Shown piece by piece: positions 1-9,181 of a stretch of 33,760 nucleotides of DNA. Each line of letters starts with the position of its first letter. Positions within the stretch are counted from its first letter, which is position 1. The notes below the pieces were generated by a model. That model worked only from the letters and a program-made list of their open reading frames with translations, did not search any database and was not told the origin of the DNA. Where the stretch lies: positions 87,650 through 121,409 of the forward strand of contig NZ_RQSP01000004.1 of assembly GCF_009078285.1 (NCBI RefSeq). The letters run 5' to 3'. Origin of the DNA: Bifidobacterium jacchi (lineage in GTDB: Bacteria > Actinomycetota > Actinomycetes > Actinomycetales > Bifidobacteriaceae). The position numbers were made by a program, and so were the translations under genes.

Positions 1-3000
1 ATCTCCACATCCACGATCAATGATCGTCTCCACCCCGCCCAGCAGAAGCTGCTCCAGCAGAACACCGGCTGGAAGTCGATCGACATGTACACCGCCACCG
101 CGAATCGGCAGGATCTCTACAATGCCGACGGCGTGCACTTCACCGATCGCGGCTACCAGTTCGTCGCCGAGCAGATCGGCAAGGCGATCACCGGCGCCGA
201 CGTGCGCGCGACGACCATCTCGCACAAGAAGACCAGCGGCGACTCGAACCGCTTCACGTTCGCATCCGGCGCATGGGAGACCGGCAACGCGAACCACACC
301 TGGTCCAAGACGCCGAGCGCAAGCCTTCCCGCGTCGAGCATCTGGTACGAGGTCGATTTCGTCGGCACCGGCATCGACGTGTTCGCCGGCAAGAACCGTC
401 CGATGGGCAAGGTGAAGTATCTGATCGACGGCAAGGACATGGGCGACTACAGCCTGTACAACCCCAGCAACATCGATTCGACGTGGATCGCTTCGTTCCA
501 CGGTCTTACGGAGGGCGAGCACACGCTCAAGGCGGTCGCCACCGGCACCAAGGACGATGCGGCCAGCAACAGCGGCATCGACTGCGCGAAGGTGATCGTC
601 TACCATGCGCCCTACAAGGGCACCGTCACCGCCGAAACCGACGCGCTGCGCCTGCAGGCCGGCGACAAGGCGGCGCTCGCCGTCTCCGCCACCCCCGACT
701 ACGCCTCGCTTGAGGACATGACGTACACCAGCGCGAACACCGGTGTCGCCACCGTCAGCCACGACGGCACGGTGACCGCGGTCGCCGCCGGCACGACCAC
801 CATCACGATCGCCTCGACCACGCAGAACTTCTCGAAGACGGTCAACGTGACCGTCACCACCGAGGCGATCACGCTGCGCGGCGGCATCGTCGAACCGGAC
901 ACCCAGTACACGCAGGACCGGCTCGCCGAGGTCAAGGCGCTGACGGCCACGAACAAGTCGCTCGTCGCATGGCGCAACGACAAGGTCAACAGCGAGCTCG
1001 CGCTCGCCGCGTCCGGCACCAAGCTCACCAATCTCAAGGTGACCGCCGGCGAACTCAAGACAGCAGACGGCAAGAACAGCATTGCCGCCAGCAACGTGAC
1101 GGCCACGTTCATCAAGTCCACCAAGGCGTACAGCGGCAACTACCTCGGCTACGGCGACCCGACCCGCGCGGTTCCGCCGGCAACCGCCGATAACCGCAAG
1201 GAAAGCAACGACATCCTCTACCAGACCACCCCGATCACCGTCGAGGCCGACAAGGTGCAGAACGTGTGGGTGTCGTTCTCGGTGCCGAAGAACACGCCCG
1301 CAGGGACGTACCACGGCACGCTGACCGCCACCGCGGACGGCGTTACGACCCCGCTCGTGTTCAACTACAGCATCGAGGTGCTCGCCGCCGATCTGCCTGA
1401 CGCCAGCCAGTACGAGAAGAACTTCGACATCGAGCTGTGGCAGTACCCGTACACCTCCGCCGAGTACTACAACGTCACGCCGTTCTCGAAGGAGCATCTC
1501 GACATCCTCAAGTCCAACATGGAGCTGTACAAGTCGGTGGGCGGCCACGCCATCACCACGACCATCTCCGAGGACGCGTGGAACGGCCAGACCTACAGCA
1601 AGAACGCGGTCCACTACCCGTCGATGGTCAAGTGGACGAAGAAGGGCGACGGCTTCACCTACGATTTCACCGATTTCGACAAGTGGGTGCAGTTCAACAA
1701 GGATCTGGGCATCGGCGACAAGATCGTCATCTACTCGATCGCGCCGTGGCACAACTCGTTCACCTACTACGACGAATCCGGCAAGCTGGTCAAGGAAGCG
1801 TACAAGGTCGGCTCCGACCGCTGGAAGAGCGTGTGGACCGACTTCATCAGCCAGCTGGTCGGTCACCTGATGGACAAGGGCTGGTTCGACGAGTCGTACA
1901 TCGGCATCGACGAGCGCGGCTTCAGCAAGGACGCCTTCGATCTGATCGACTCGATCAAGAACATCCACGGCGAATCACTCAAGACCGCCGGCGCGATGGA
2001 TCATTTCAAGGACAAGCATGATCTGGCGATGCGCGTCACCGACCTCAACGTCGGCGACACCGCAGCCGCCGCCGATCCGGCCACGTTCAGCAAGCTCGTC
2101 GCCGACCGCGCCGAGAAGGGCTACCGCACCACGCTCTACTCGTGCACCGAGCACGAGCCGGGCAACTTCTCGCTGTCCGCTCCGGTGGAAAGCTACTGGT
2201 CGGTGATCAACGCCGGCCACGAAACCGCCGGATTCCTGCGCTGGGCGTACGACGCGTGGGTCGCCGACCCGCTCAACGACGCCACCCACAACGCGTTCGA
2301 GCCGGGCGACCCGTTCCTGATCTACCCCGCCGAAAAGAACGCCGCGGGCGCCGATCGCGTATCCAAGTCGTCGGTGCGTCTGGAGCGCATGGGCGAGGGC
2401 GTGCGCGACGTCAACAAGATCAAGCTGATGCTCGCCGAGATCCCCTCGCTGCAGGCGGACGTGGACGCGATGTACGCGAAGATCGCCACCACGCCGAAGA
2501 TTCAGCGCGCCTACCTCACCGCCGATCAGGTGACGCAGCTGTCCGGCGAGATGCGCTCGTTCCGCAACGATCTGACCGCGCTCACCCGCAAGTATCTTGA
2601 GCTCAAGGCCAACGGCACGAACAAGGTCGAGTCGGTCACCATCACCGGTGAGGCGACGATGACGCTCGGCTCCACGCAGCAGCTGACCGCCACGCTCGCG
2701 CCGAGCAACCTGCTCAACACCGCCGTGTCGTGGAGCTCGTCGCGCACCACCGTCGCCACCGTGTCCACCACGGGCGTGGTGAGCGCGCTGCGCGCCGGTT
2801 CGACGACGATCACCGCCACCTCCAAGGCCGACCCGACCAAGAAGGCGACGTTCGCGATCAAGGTCGCCCCCGCCACGGTTGCGCAGGGCGTGCACTACTA
2901 CTCGTTCGACGACTCCAACGCGAACGATTCGTGGGGAACGCGCAACGGCACCGCCGACGCGGCTGCCAGCTACGCGGACGGCAAGTCCGGCAAGGCGCTC

Positions 3001-5625
3001 AAGGTGACCGACGGCAAGGGCGTGACGTTCACGGGCGCTTCCGGGCTGAAGACCGACTGGTCGGTCGGCTACTGGGTGCGCGCCGACAAGATCGCCGACC
3101 GGGTGTCGGTGACGATGGATTCCGAGAAGAAGTACTCGGGTGATCTGAAGATGGCTGCCGACAGGCAGTCCGGATTCCACGTCGGCACCAACGCCGGCGA
3201 TGTGCTCACATTCCGATACGACTTCAAGCCGGACACCTGGTACTACATCACCTGGACCCAGCAGAAGTCCACCGGCCTGACCATGTACGTCAACGGCGTC
3301 AAGGTCGATGCGAACGCGTGGACCAAGAACAAGGACATCCCCGCCCCGGCCGACGTGATCGGCGGCACCGGCTTCACCGGTCTGATCGACGAGGTCAAGA
3401 TCTACAACCGCACCCTGACCGCCGACGAAGTCAAGGCGAGCACCCTGCTGCCCGGCCTCAACCTCGATCCGGCCAGCGTCGACGTGTACGTCGGCGAATC
3501 GCAGATCCTCGGCGTCACACTGGTCGATCCCAAGGACGGCAGCAGCGAGGACGTGACGTTCACCTCCGTCGATCCGAAGATCGCCACCGTCGATCAGGAC
3601 GGCGTGGTCAAGGGCGTCAAGCGCGGCACCACGACGATCACCGTCACCGGCGGCGGCTACACCGCCAAGGTGAACGTCAACGTGACCCGCAAGCTCACCA
3701 TCAAGAACACGCTGAAGCAGTATCAGCTGCCCGCCAAGTACCTTTCCGACGTGCACAAGTCGGAGGATACGAGCAGCCAGTACTTTGGCCAGCCCGACAT
3801 GGTGCGCACCTCCACCGGCCGCCTGATCACCGCGTTCCCCGAAGGACACGGCAAGGGCCCGCTGATCATGAAGATCAGCGACGACGAGGGTGCGACGTGG
3901 ACCCGCAAGACCGACATCCCCGCATCGTGGGCGAAGTCGCAGGAGACGCCGACCATGTACGTGCTCAAGCTGGCCAACGGCACCGAGCGCATCATGCTCA
4001 TCACCTCGTGCCCCGGCTGGACCGACGGCCACGGTGACGGCACCACCGGCTGGAACACGTCGTACTCCGACGACAACGGCGAGACGTGGACCGAATACAA
4101 GCACTGGTACACCAACCACGCCAACGGCACGCCCAACAAGGCGATCGTCGGCATGGCCAGCCTCGTGCAGCTCAAGGACAAGGACGGCAACTACATCGAC
4201 AAGTGGCTCGGCGTCTACCACGACTACGACTACGTGAACTGGAAGACGTACCTGACGTTCGACAAGGACGGCAACGAGCAGTGGAGCGAGCCGGTCAAGT
4301 ACCTTGAGCAGTACCGTTCGATCGAGCTCGGCTACCAGATGTGCGAGATCGGCATGTTCCGCTCGCCCGACGGCAAGCGCATCATCGGCCTCGCCCGCAG
4401 CCAGTCGCACAACAACCCGGCCACGCTGATCTACTCCGACGACGAGGGCGAGACCTGGTCCAAGCCGATGGACCTGCCCGGCTCGCTCGCCGGCGAACGC
4501 CACAAGGCCGTCTACGACCCGATCTCCGGCCGCCTGATCATCACGTTCCGCGAGATCAACTACGATCTCAACGGCAACAACCAGTTCGACGGCAACAGCG
4601 ACTGGAACGCCGGCGACTGGGTGATGTGGGTCGGCACCTACGACCAGCTGATCAACCAGGAGGACGGCGAGTACCGGGTGCTGCTGGCCGAGGACTGGGC
4701 GAACAACGCCAAGTCCGGCGACACCGGCTATGCGGGCATCGTCACGCTGGCCGACGGCACGATCATCATGGACTCGTACGGCCACTGGGACAAGGAGTTC
4801 TCGCAGTCGTGGAAGGGCGGCGTGACCACCGACCGCTGCTACATCAAGCAGGCGAAGTTCAAGCTCGCCGACATCGAGAACCTTGAAGGTCTGGTCGACT
4901 ACTCCAAGCTGGAGAAGAAGGTCGCCGAGGTTGAGGGTGCGGGCTACAAGCAGGCCGACTACACGGCCGACTCGTGGAAGGCGCTTGCCGACGCGCTTGC
5001 CGAGGCGAAGTCGGCGCTTGCCGCGAATCCGCGTGCGCTGCAGCAGGTGCAGGTCGATGCGATGGTCGATGCGATAGATGCGGCGGTTGGCGGACTCAAG
5101 CCGGCCGGCGGCACCGATCCCGACAAGCCCGGTCCGACCGACCCGGACAAGCCCGGTGGCGGCACCGATCCGGACAAGCCCGGTGGCGGCACCGATCCGG
5201 ATAACCCCGGTAGCGGCGACAACCCGAACAACCCGAGCAATCCCGACAAGAAGGTCGACAGGACCGCGCTGAACGCGCTGATCAAGCAGGGCGCCGGCGT
5301 CGATGCGAGCCGCTACACCGCCAAGTCGGTGGCCGCGCTCAGGAGCGCGCTCGACGCGGCTCGTGCGGTCGCCGCTGATGCGAACGCCACGCAGGCGCAG
5401 GTCGATCTTGCCGCGGCGAAGCTGCGCAAGACGATCGACGATCTCGTCCCGGCCGGCAACGGCGAAAACGGGCAGAACGGCGGTACCGGCGACATCGGCA
5501 AGAAGCCCGGCAACGGCGGCGATCTGTCGGATACCGGTGCCTCGGTGTCCGCGGTTGCGCTGCTGGCCGCGATGATGCTCGCCGCCGCCGGTGGCGTCGC
5601 ATTCGCCCGCGCGCGTCGTCGCTGA
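1..5625 (+). CDS. Multidomain cell-wall-anchored glycosidase (SGNH esterase end, GH123-like, sialidase-like), 5' partial
   Basis: The frame is open from base 1, so the true start lies upstream. Residues are counted from the Met at 85. The first ~35 residues end an SGNH/GDSL hydrolase domain (DGVHFTDRGY, block V with the catalytic Asp/His). Then come a beta-rich module (~36-175), a Big_2 domain (~176-255), a GH123/DUF4091-like domain (~256-845) with an acidic pair D609-E610, a Big_2 domain (~848-932), a LamG-like fold (~933-1122), a Big_2 domain (~1126-1202), and a sialidase-like propeller (~1206-1599) with Asp boxes near 1265, 1328 and 1451. Two FIVAR domains (~1606-1672 and ~1723-1789) flank a DPDKPGGGT-type linker. 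The C terminus has LSDTG, a hydrophobic segment and RARRR, a sortase signal. The likely role is stepwise removal of acetyl, sialic acid and HexNAc groups from host glycans at the cell surface. The usual FRIP motif is missing, so sialidase activity is uncertain. Confidence 0.85.
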   Translation: MSTSTINDRLHPAQQKLLQQNTGWKSIDMYTATANRQDLYNADGVHFTDRGYQFVAEQIGKAITGADVRATTISHKKTSGDSNRFTFASGAWETGNANHTWSKTPSASLPASSIWYEVDFVGTGIDVFAGKNRPMGKVKYLIDGKDMGDYSLYNPSNIDSTWIASFHGLTEGEHTLKAVATGTKDDAASNSGIDCAKVIVYHAPYKGTVTAETDALRLQAGDKAALAVSATPDYASLEDMTYTSANTGVATVSHDGTVTAVAAGTTTITIASTTQNFSKTVNVTVTTEAITLRGGIVEPDTQYTQDRLAEVKALTATNKSLVAWRNDKVNSELALAASGTKLTNLKVTAGELKTADGKNSIAASNVTATFIKSTKAYSGNYLGYGDPTRAVPPATADNRKESNDILYQTTPITVEADKVQNVWVSFSVPKNTPAGTYHGTLTATADGVTTPLVFNYSIEVLAADLPDASQYEKNFDIELWQYPYTSAEYYNVTPFSKEHLDILKSNMELYKSVGGHAITTTISEDAWNGQTYSKNAVHYPSMVKWTKKGDGFTYDFTDFDKWVQFNKDLGIGDKIVIYSIAPWHNSFTYYDESGKLVKEAYKVGSDRWKSVWTDFISQLVGHLMDKGWFDESYIGIDERGFSKDAFDLIDSIKNIHGESLKTAGAMDHFKDKHDLAMRVTDLNVGDTAAAADPATFSKLVADRAEKGYRTTLYSCTEHEPGNFSLSAPVESYWSVINAGHETAGFLRWAYDAWVADPLNDATHNAFEPGDPFLIYPAEKNAAGADRVSKSSVRLERMGEGVRDVNKIKLMLAEIPSLQADVDAMYAKIATTPKIQRAYLTADQVTQLSGEMRSFRNDLTALTRKYLELKANGTNKVESVTITGEATMTLGSTQQLTATLAPSNLLNTAVSWSSSRTTVATVSTTGVVSALRAGSTTITATSKADPTKKATFAIKVAPATVAQGVHYYSFDDSNANDSWGTRNGTADAAASYADGKSGKALKVTDGKGVTFTGASGLKTDWSVGYWVRADKIADRVSVTMDSEKKYSGDLKMAADRQSGFHVGTNAGDVLTFRYDFKPDTWYYITWTQQKSTGLTMYVNGVKVDANAWTKNKDIPAPADVIGGTGFTGLIDEVKIYNRTLTADEVKASTLLPGLNLDPASVDVYVGESQILGVTLVDPKDGSSEDVTFTSVDPKIATVDQDGVVKGVKRGTTTITVTGGGYTAKVNVNVTRKLTIKNTLKQYQLPAKYLSDVHKSEDTSSQYFGQPDMVRTSTGRLITAFPEGHGKGPLIMKISDDEGATWTRKTDIPASWAKSQETPTMYVLKLANGTERIMLITSCPGWTDGHGDGTTGWNTSYSDDNGETWTEYKHWYTNHANGTPNKAIVGMASLVQLKDKDGNYIDKWLGVYHDYDYVNWKTYLTFDKDGNEQWSEPVKYLEQYRSIELGYQMCEIGMFRSPDGKRIIGLARSQSHNNPATLIYSDDEGETWSKPMDLPGSLAGERHKAVYDPISGRLIITFREINYDLNGNNQFDGNSDWNAGDWVMWVGTYDQLINQEDGEYRVLLAEDWANNAKSGDTGYAGIVTLADGTIIMDSYGHWDKEFSQSWKGGVTTDRCYIKQAKFKLADIENLEGLVDYSKLEKKVAEVEGAGYKQADYTADSWKALADALAEAKSALAANPRALQQVQVDAMVDAIDAAVGGLKPAGGTDPDKPGPTDPDKPGGGTDPDKPGGGTDPDNPGSGDNPNNPSNPDKKVDRTALNALIKQGAGVDASRYTAKSVAALRSALDAARAVAADANATQAQVDLAAAKLRKTIDDLVPAGNGENGQNGGTGDIGKKPGNGGDLSDTGASVSAVALLAAMMLAAAGGVAFARARRR

Positions 5626-5650
5626 CGCTGATACCGACCTGACGGACTGA

Positions 5651-5688
5651 TTCGGCCCTCCCTTGGCGCTATGTCGGGGAGGGTCGAA
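5651..5688 (+). terminator. Hairpin downstream of the surface enzyme gene
   Basis: A 12-bp inverted repeat with one G-U pair (TTCGGCCCTCCC at 5651-5662 against GGGAGGGTCGAA at 5677-5688) starts 26 bases after the stop codon. No T tract follows, so it may be a weak terminator or an mRNA 3' end structure. The next 130 bases hold only short degenerate repeats around GCGACTGTGT and GTGACGCAGGTT, and no gene is visible there. Confidence 0.5.
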
Positions 5689-5851
5689 TCGGTTGCGGTG
5701 CGTCCATGTGACTGAGTTCGGCTATGAGACTGTGTGCGGCTATGCGACTGTGTTTGGCGAAGTGACGCAGGTTTGTTCATGTGACGCAGGTTCGGTCACC
5801 ACAAGCGTTCGCGCCGCGTGAGCGGCAGTCATGCCATTCGACACGCCGAGA

Positions 5852-5880
5852 TTGCGCGCGTCCTGACCGGCGCGTATATT
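5852..5880 (+). promoter_or_regulatory. Promoter of the rplJ-rplL operon
   Basis: TTGCGC (5852-5857) and TATATT (5875-5880) are separated by 17 bp, a good housekeeping-sigma match. The predicted transcript would start near 5887, which leaves about 220 nt of leader before rplJ. Confidence 0.6.
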
Positions 5881-5886
5881 TCCAAT

Positions 5887-6039
5887 CTTGTAAACCACAG
5901 ACCGTTGGTTGAAGTGCGTGCAAGCGCAGTTCCGAAGTTTGGTTCGCCAAGCCAGCGCAGGTTGAGAGATAGTCGCCCGTTCGCGGGTTGCCGCTGTGCG
6001 CGGCCGAGTGTTGCCTCACCTGTGCGTGAGGCTTTTTTA
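5887..6039 (+). promoter_or_regulatory. Ribosomal protein L10 leader with attenuator terminator
   Basis: The long untranslated leader upstream of rplJ ends in an intrinsic terminator: GCCTCAC (6013-6019), a short loop, GTGAGGC (6026-6032), then six T. In many bacteria the L10(L12) complex binds this leader and feeds back on its own operon. A terminator placed about 70 bases before the first gene is what attenuation would need. The upstream part (5890-6010) has several short complementary stretches that could form the L10 kink-turn fold, but I did not fold it. Family assignment rests on position and the terminator. Confidence 0.65.
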
Positions 6040-6110
6040 TTGCCTCGCGAAAAACGCAGGCGGGCGTTCCAAGCCGAGCAAGATCAATGGCCGATCTAGG
6101 AAGGAACGCC

Positions 6111-6632
6111 ATGAAGAGGCCCGAAAAGGAAGCGGTGGTCGCTCAGCTTACGGAGCAGTTCCGTAACGCCGATGCCGTCTACCTGACCGAGTACCGCGGG
6201 CTTACCGTTCCGCAGGTTTCCGAACTGCGTGAAAAGCTAGGCCGCGATACTTCCTACACTGTGGCTAAGAACACGCTGGCGCGCATCGCCGCCAAGGAAG
6301 CGGGCATCGAGGGTCTTGACGACCTTCTCAAGGGCCCGACCGCCATCACCTTCGTGAAGGGCGACTTCATTGAGGCTGCGAAGACGCTGCGTGACTTCGC
6401 CAAGACCAACAAGGCTCTCGTTATCTCGGGCGGCTATGCCGATGGCACCGTCTACGACGGCGAGGGTGCAACCAAGCTGGCGGACATGATGTCTCGTCCG
6501 CAGCTGCTCGCCAAGTTCGCCGGCGACCTCAAGGCCACGACCGCCAAGGCCGCGTACCTGTTCGTCGCTGTGCCGACCAAGGCCGTGCGCACGATCGACG
6601 CGCTGCGCGAGAAGCAGGAAAAGGCAGCTTGA
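6111..6632 (+). CDS. rplJ: 50S ribosomal protein L10
   Basis: This 173-residue protein is the normal length for L10, the stalk base protein that binds 23S rRNA and carries L7/L12 dimers. The N terminus (MKRPEKEAVVAQL, then DAVYLTEYRGLTV and YTVAKNTLARIA) is the conserved rRNA-binding part, and the C-terminal helix that recruits L7/L12 ends in REKQEKAA. The start at 6111 is preferred over an in-frame ATG at 6087 because AGGAAGGA lies at the right distance before it and the earlier start would add eight residues unlike the family. rplL follows 102 bases later, and both are probably controlled by the leader upstream. Confidence 0.97.
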   Translation: MKRPEKEAVVAQLTEQFRNADAVYLTEYRGLTVPQVSELREKLGRDTSYTVAKNTLARIAAKEAGIEGLDDLLKGPTAITFVKGDFIEAAKTLRDFAKTNKALVISGGYADGTVYDGEGATKLADMMSRPQLLAKFAGDLKATTAKAAYLFVAVPTKAVRTIDALREKQEKAA

Positions 6633-6734
6633 TCCCCATGCGGCTCGCCGCATGATCAACATTCGGAACAAACAGAACATTGCGACGGCCGGCAGGCTCA
6701 CGCAGGTCGCCGTCAGATTTGAAAGGAAGCCATC

Positions 6735-7118
6735 ATGGCTAAGTACACCAACGAAGAGCTGCTGGAAGCTTTCGGTGAAATGACCCTCGTCGAGCTCTCC
6801 GAGTTCGTCAAGGCCTTCGAGGAGAAGTTCGACGTCGAGGCCGCCGCCCCGGTCGCCGCCGTTGCCGCCGCTCCGGCCGCCGGCGCTGCCGCTGAGGAGG
6901 AGGAGAAGACCGAGTTCGACGTCGTCCTCTCCGCCGTTGGCGACAAGAAGATCGCCGTCATCAAGGCTGTCAAGGCCATCACCAACGCCGGCCTCGCCGA
7001 CGCCAAGGCTATGGTTGACAAGGCTCCGTCCACCATCCTCGAGAAGGCCAAGAAGGAAGACGCCGAGAAGGCCAAGGCTCAGCTCGAAGAGGCTGGCGCC
7101 ACCGTCGAGCTCAAGTAA
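6735..7118 (+). CDS. rplL: 50S ribosomal protein L7/L12
   Basis: The protein has 127 residues, the usual length. The N-terminal dimerisation domain ([21 protein letters not shown]) is followed by the flexible Ala/Pro/Val hinge (~36-56) and the C-terminal factor-binding domain ([19 protein letters not shown], then [17 protein letters not shown]). This is the multicopy stalk protein that recruits elongation factors. GAAAGGAAG precedes the ATG. It is co-transcribed with rplJ and followed by a strong intrinsic terminator. Confidence 0.98.
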   Translation: MAKYTNEELLEAFGEMTLVELSEFVKAFEEKFDVEAAAPVAAVAAAPAAGAAAEEEEKTEFDVVLSAVGDKKIAVIKAVKAITNAGLADAKAMVDKAPSTILEKAKKEDAEKAKAQLEEAGATVELK

Positions 7119-7165
7119 TGATCGCGGCTTGAGCCGCTCATTGCCTGATCGCTTTCGATCAATCC

Positions 7166-7212
7166 AGACCCGCCGAGTGCGCATGATCGCGCCGGCGGGT
7201 CTGTTTGTTTTT
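7166..7212 (+). terminator. Intrinsic terminator of rplJ-rplL
   Basis: AGACCCGCCG (7166-7175) pairs perfectly with CGGCGGGTCT (7193-7202), followed by a T-rich stretch (7203-7212). It starts 47 bases after the rplL stop. The following ~200 bases up to the FHA gene hold no gene that I can support. Confidence 0.85.
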
Positions 7213-7420
7213 CAGCGAGTGTTTTCAACGATTGTCCCTCCACTGAGCTTTGCCAAGGCGCTGCATTGCGCGCCACCGGATGCCGACGAACGGCCCACTA
7301 TGGGAGAATAATGGGGATTATCCCGTTTCATCCGCATGTTGCGGCGGGGCGTGTCACAATGGTTGATAGTGTGTTGGGATGATCTTGTGATTGAGATCTC
7401 CGGGAAGGAAGGCCGTCACG

Positions 7421-9175
7421 GTGAGTGAACGTCAGCAGGTAACGCAGCAGTGGCTCGTCAAGGTCGCAGGCGGCGACCAGGTCAGCGTACGTCCCGGCGA
7501 TGGCGTTGAGATCGGGCGTAAGCCGTTGCGCCCGTTGGCGGACGACGGCGTGAGGCGCATGGAGTTCGCCGATCCGACCAAATCCGTGTCCAAACGGCAC
7601 GCATTGTTCACCGTGACGGCGAACGGCACGGCCACGATCCGTGACCTGCACTCCACCAACGGCTCGTACGTCGTCCGTGACGACGGCGCGCTGATGCGCA
7701 TTCCGCCGGACGTTGATTTCGAGCTGCCGTCAACGGCCATGCGCATTCAACTGGGTGACGTTCCCATTGATTTTCTGCGCGTTGAGGCACCGCGCCCGGC
7801 CTACGAGGTCCCCTCGGTGCCCGACCTGTTCGACTATGCGCTCTCCGATGTCAAGCCCGAGCCGGACATCGCCGATATGTCGGTCGATGACATCCTCGAT
7901 CTGCGCGCCGGCGAGCCGACCAGCATGTTCAATGCCGACACGGTCGTCAAACGCGCCGGGCAGTTGCGCGCCGCCGAGCAGACGTCGTTCCGGCCGGCGG
8001 CGTTCAATCCCGCGTCCGGTGGTTCGCCGTCAGACGGTGTGCCGTCGGCGGGCATGGCTGCGTTCGCATCTGCATCGTCTGTCGCATCCCCATTGGCGAC
8101 GATGCCGGCGTCGGTCTCGTCGGACGCCAGCGGCGTTGCGCGCACGAGCGATGGCCACGATCAGGACACCGTTTCCGTGCCGATCAACGTGCTGCCGACC
8201 GGCGATCCGAAGCCGCGCAATCTCTTCGTCGACGCGCTTGCCAGCCGTCAGACGACCGGTCAGGATGCCTCGCAGCAGCCGTCCGCGCCCGACTCGATGG
8301 GATCATCCGACTTGATCGGCTCTCCGCAGTCGGAGTACCCGGTGTCGAATGCGGGCGCACCGATCGGTGCCGTATCTCCGTCGGATGCGCCGCTCGGCAA
8401 TCCGAATCACGGCATCCAGGCGACGCAGCCGTCCCCGATCGGTGCTGTGGTGCCGATATCCGCATTGGCCGGTCCGCATCGGCACATCGCGCAGCAGCCG
8501 GCCGCGACACCGGCCCTGCCTTCCGCCGAGCAGCCTCAGCCAGTTGCGGCGCATCAGCCGCAGCCGACTGCGGTCGTGGAGTCGGCTGCGATCGATGGTG
8601 CCGCCCTAGCCGAAAACAAATCGAATGGTGCAGCACCGACCGATGAAGCGTCGATCGATACTGCGTCGAATGACAATGCGCCGACTGCCGCAGCACCGAA
8701 TGCAACAGCACCGAATGAAGCAGTGCCGACGGATACCGGTGCAGCTGCCGCCGCGTCCGCATCCAATGAGATTCCGCAGGAGCATCTGCGCTATGCGCGG
8801 CCGGCCGGCGCGGCGAGCGACGCCGATGCCGACGCGGCCGACGACGAAGACAACGAAAGCGATCAGACCGGCGTCTATACGCCGGCATTCGAGCCGGGAT
8901 CAATATTCGACCGTATCTCAAAAGGACAGTTCAAGCGCCCTGAGCCGACCATCGAAGTCGACGGCATGACCTCCGATGAGGCGAAGCGGACGGAGGACTA
9001 CAAGCTGCAGTGCGACATGGCCCGTCATCCCGAGCTGCTGCCGTTCATCGCCATGAACCCGTCGCTGTACGATGAACTCTACGAATGGCTGGCGGCGCTG
9101 GGCAACGCGGACATTGACAAGGCGCTGGAATCCAACGCAGGATATCAGGATTACCGTAAAGCGGTAGGGAAGTGA
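7421..9175 (+). CDS. FHA-domain protein with C-terminal variant leucine-rich repeat region
   Basis: This is a 584-residue protein from a GTG start at 7421. That start has AAGGAAGG at good spacing, whereas an upstream TTG at 7391 lacks a site. The N-terminal FHA domain (~1-110) keeps the phosphothreonine-binding signature: S-x-x-R-H (S55-H60), then N80-G81 in STNGSYV. FHA domains bind phosphothreonine peptides made by Ser/Thr kinases. Residues ~190-490 are Ala/Pro/Ser/Asp-rich low complexity, probably disordered. The last ~65 residues (TSDEAKRTEDYKLQCDMARHP, then LLPFIAMNPSLYDELYEWLAALG) resemble the variant leucine-rich repeat domain seen in bifidobacterial proteins. The next gene starts 7 bases after the stop, so the two are almost certainly co-expressed. 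No catalytic domain is visible, so this looks like a phospho-dependent adaptor. Confidence 0.8.
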   Translation: MSERQQVTQQWLVKVAGGDQVSVRPGDGVEIGRKPLRPLADDGVRRMEFADPTKSVSKRHALFTVTANGTATIRDLHSTNGSYVVRDDGALMRIPPDVDFELPSTAMRIQLGDVPIDFLRVEAPRPAYEVPSVPDLFDYALSDVKPEPDIADMSVDDILDLRAGEPTSMFNADTVVKRAGQLRAAEQTSFRPAAFNPASGGSPSDGVPSAGMAAFASASSVASPLATMPASVSSDASGVARTSDGHDQDTVSVPINVLPTGDPKPRNLFVDALASRQTTGQDASQQPSAPDSMGSSDLIGSPQSEYPVSNAGAPIGAVSPSDAPLGNPNHGIQATQPSPIGAVVPISALAGPHRHIAQQPAATPALPSAEQPQPVAAHQPQPTAVVESAAIDGAALAENKSNGAAPTDEASIDTASNDNAPTAAAPNATAPNEAVPTDTGAAAAASASNEIPQEHLRYARPAGAASDADADAADDEDNESDQTGVYTPAFEPGSIFDRISKGQFKRPEPTIEVDGMTSDEAKRTEDYKLQCDMARHPELLPFIAMNPSLYDELYEWLAALGNADIDKALESNAGYQDYRKAVGK

Positions 9176-9181
9176 GCATCG

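Noticed and set aside
1975-4785. 936-codon open frame on the minus strand opposite the surface enzyme
   Set aside because: High GC gives long antisense frames. It has extreme Val/Leu/Arg/Gly composition and overlaps clearly conserved domains on the plus strand.
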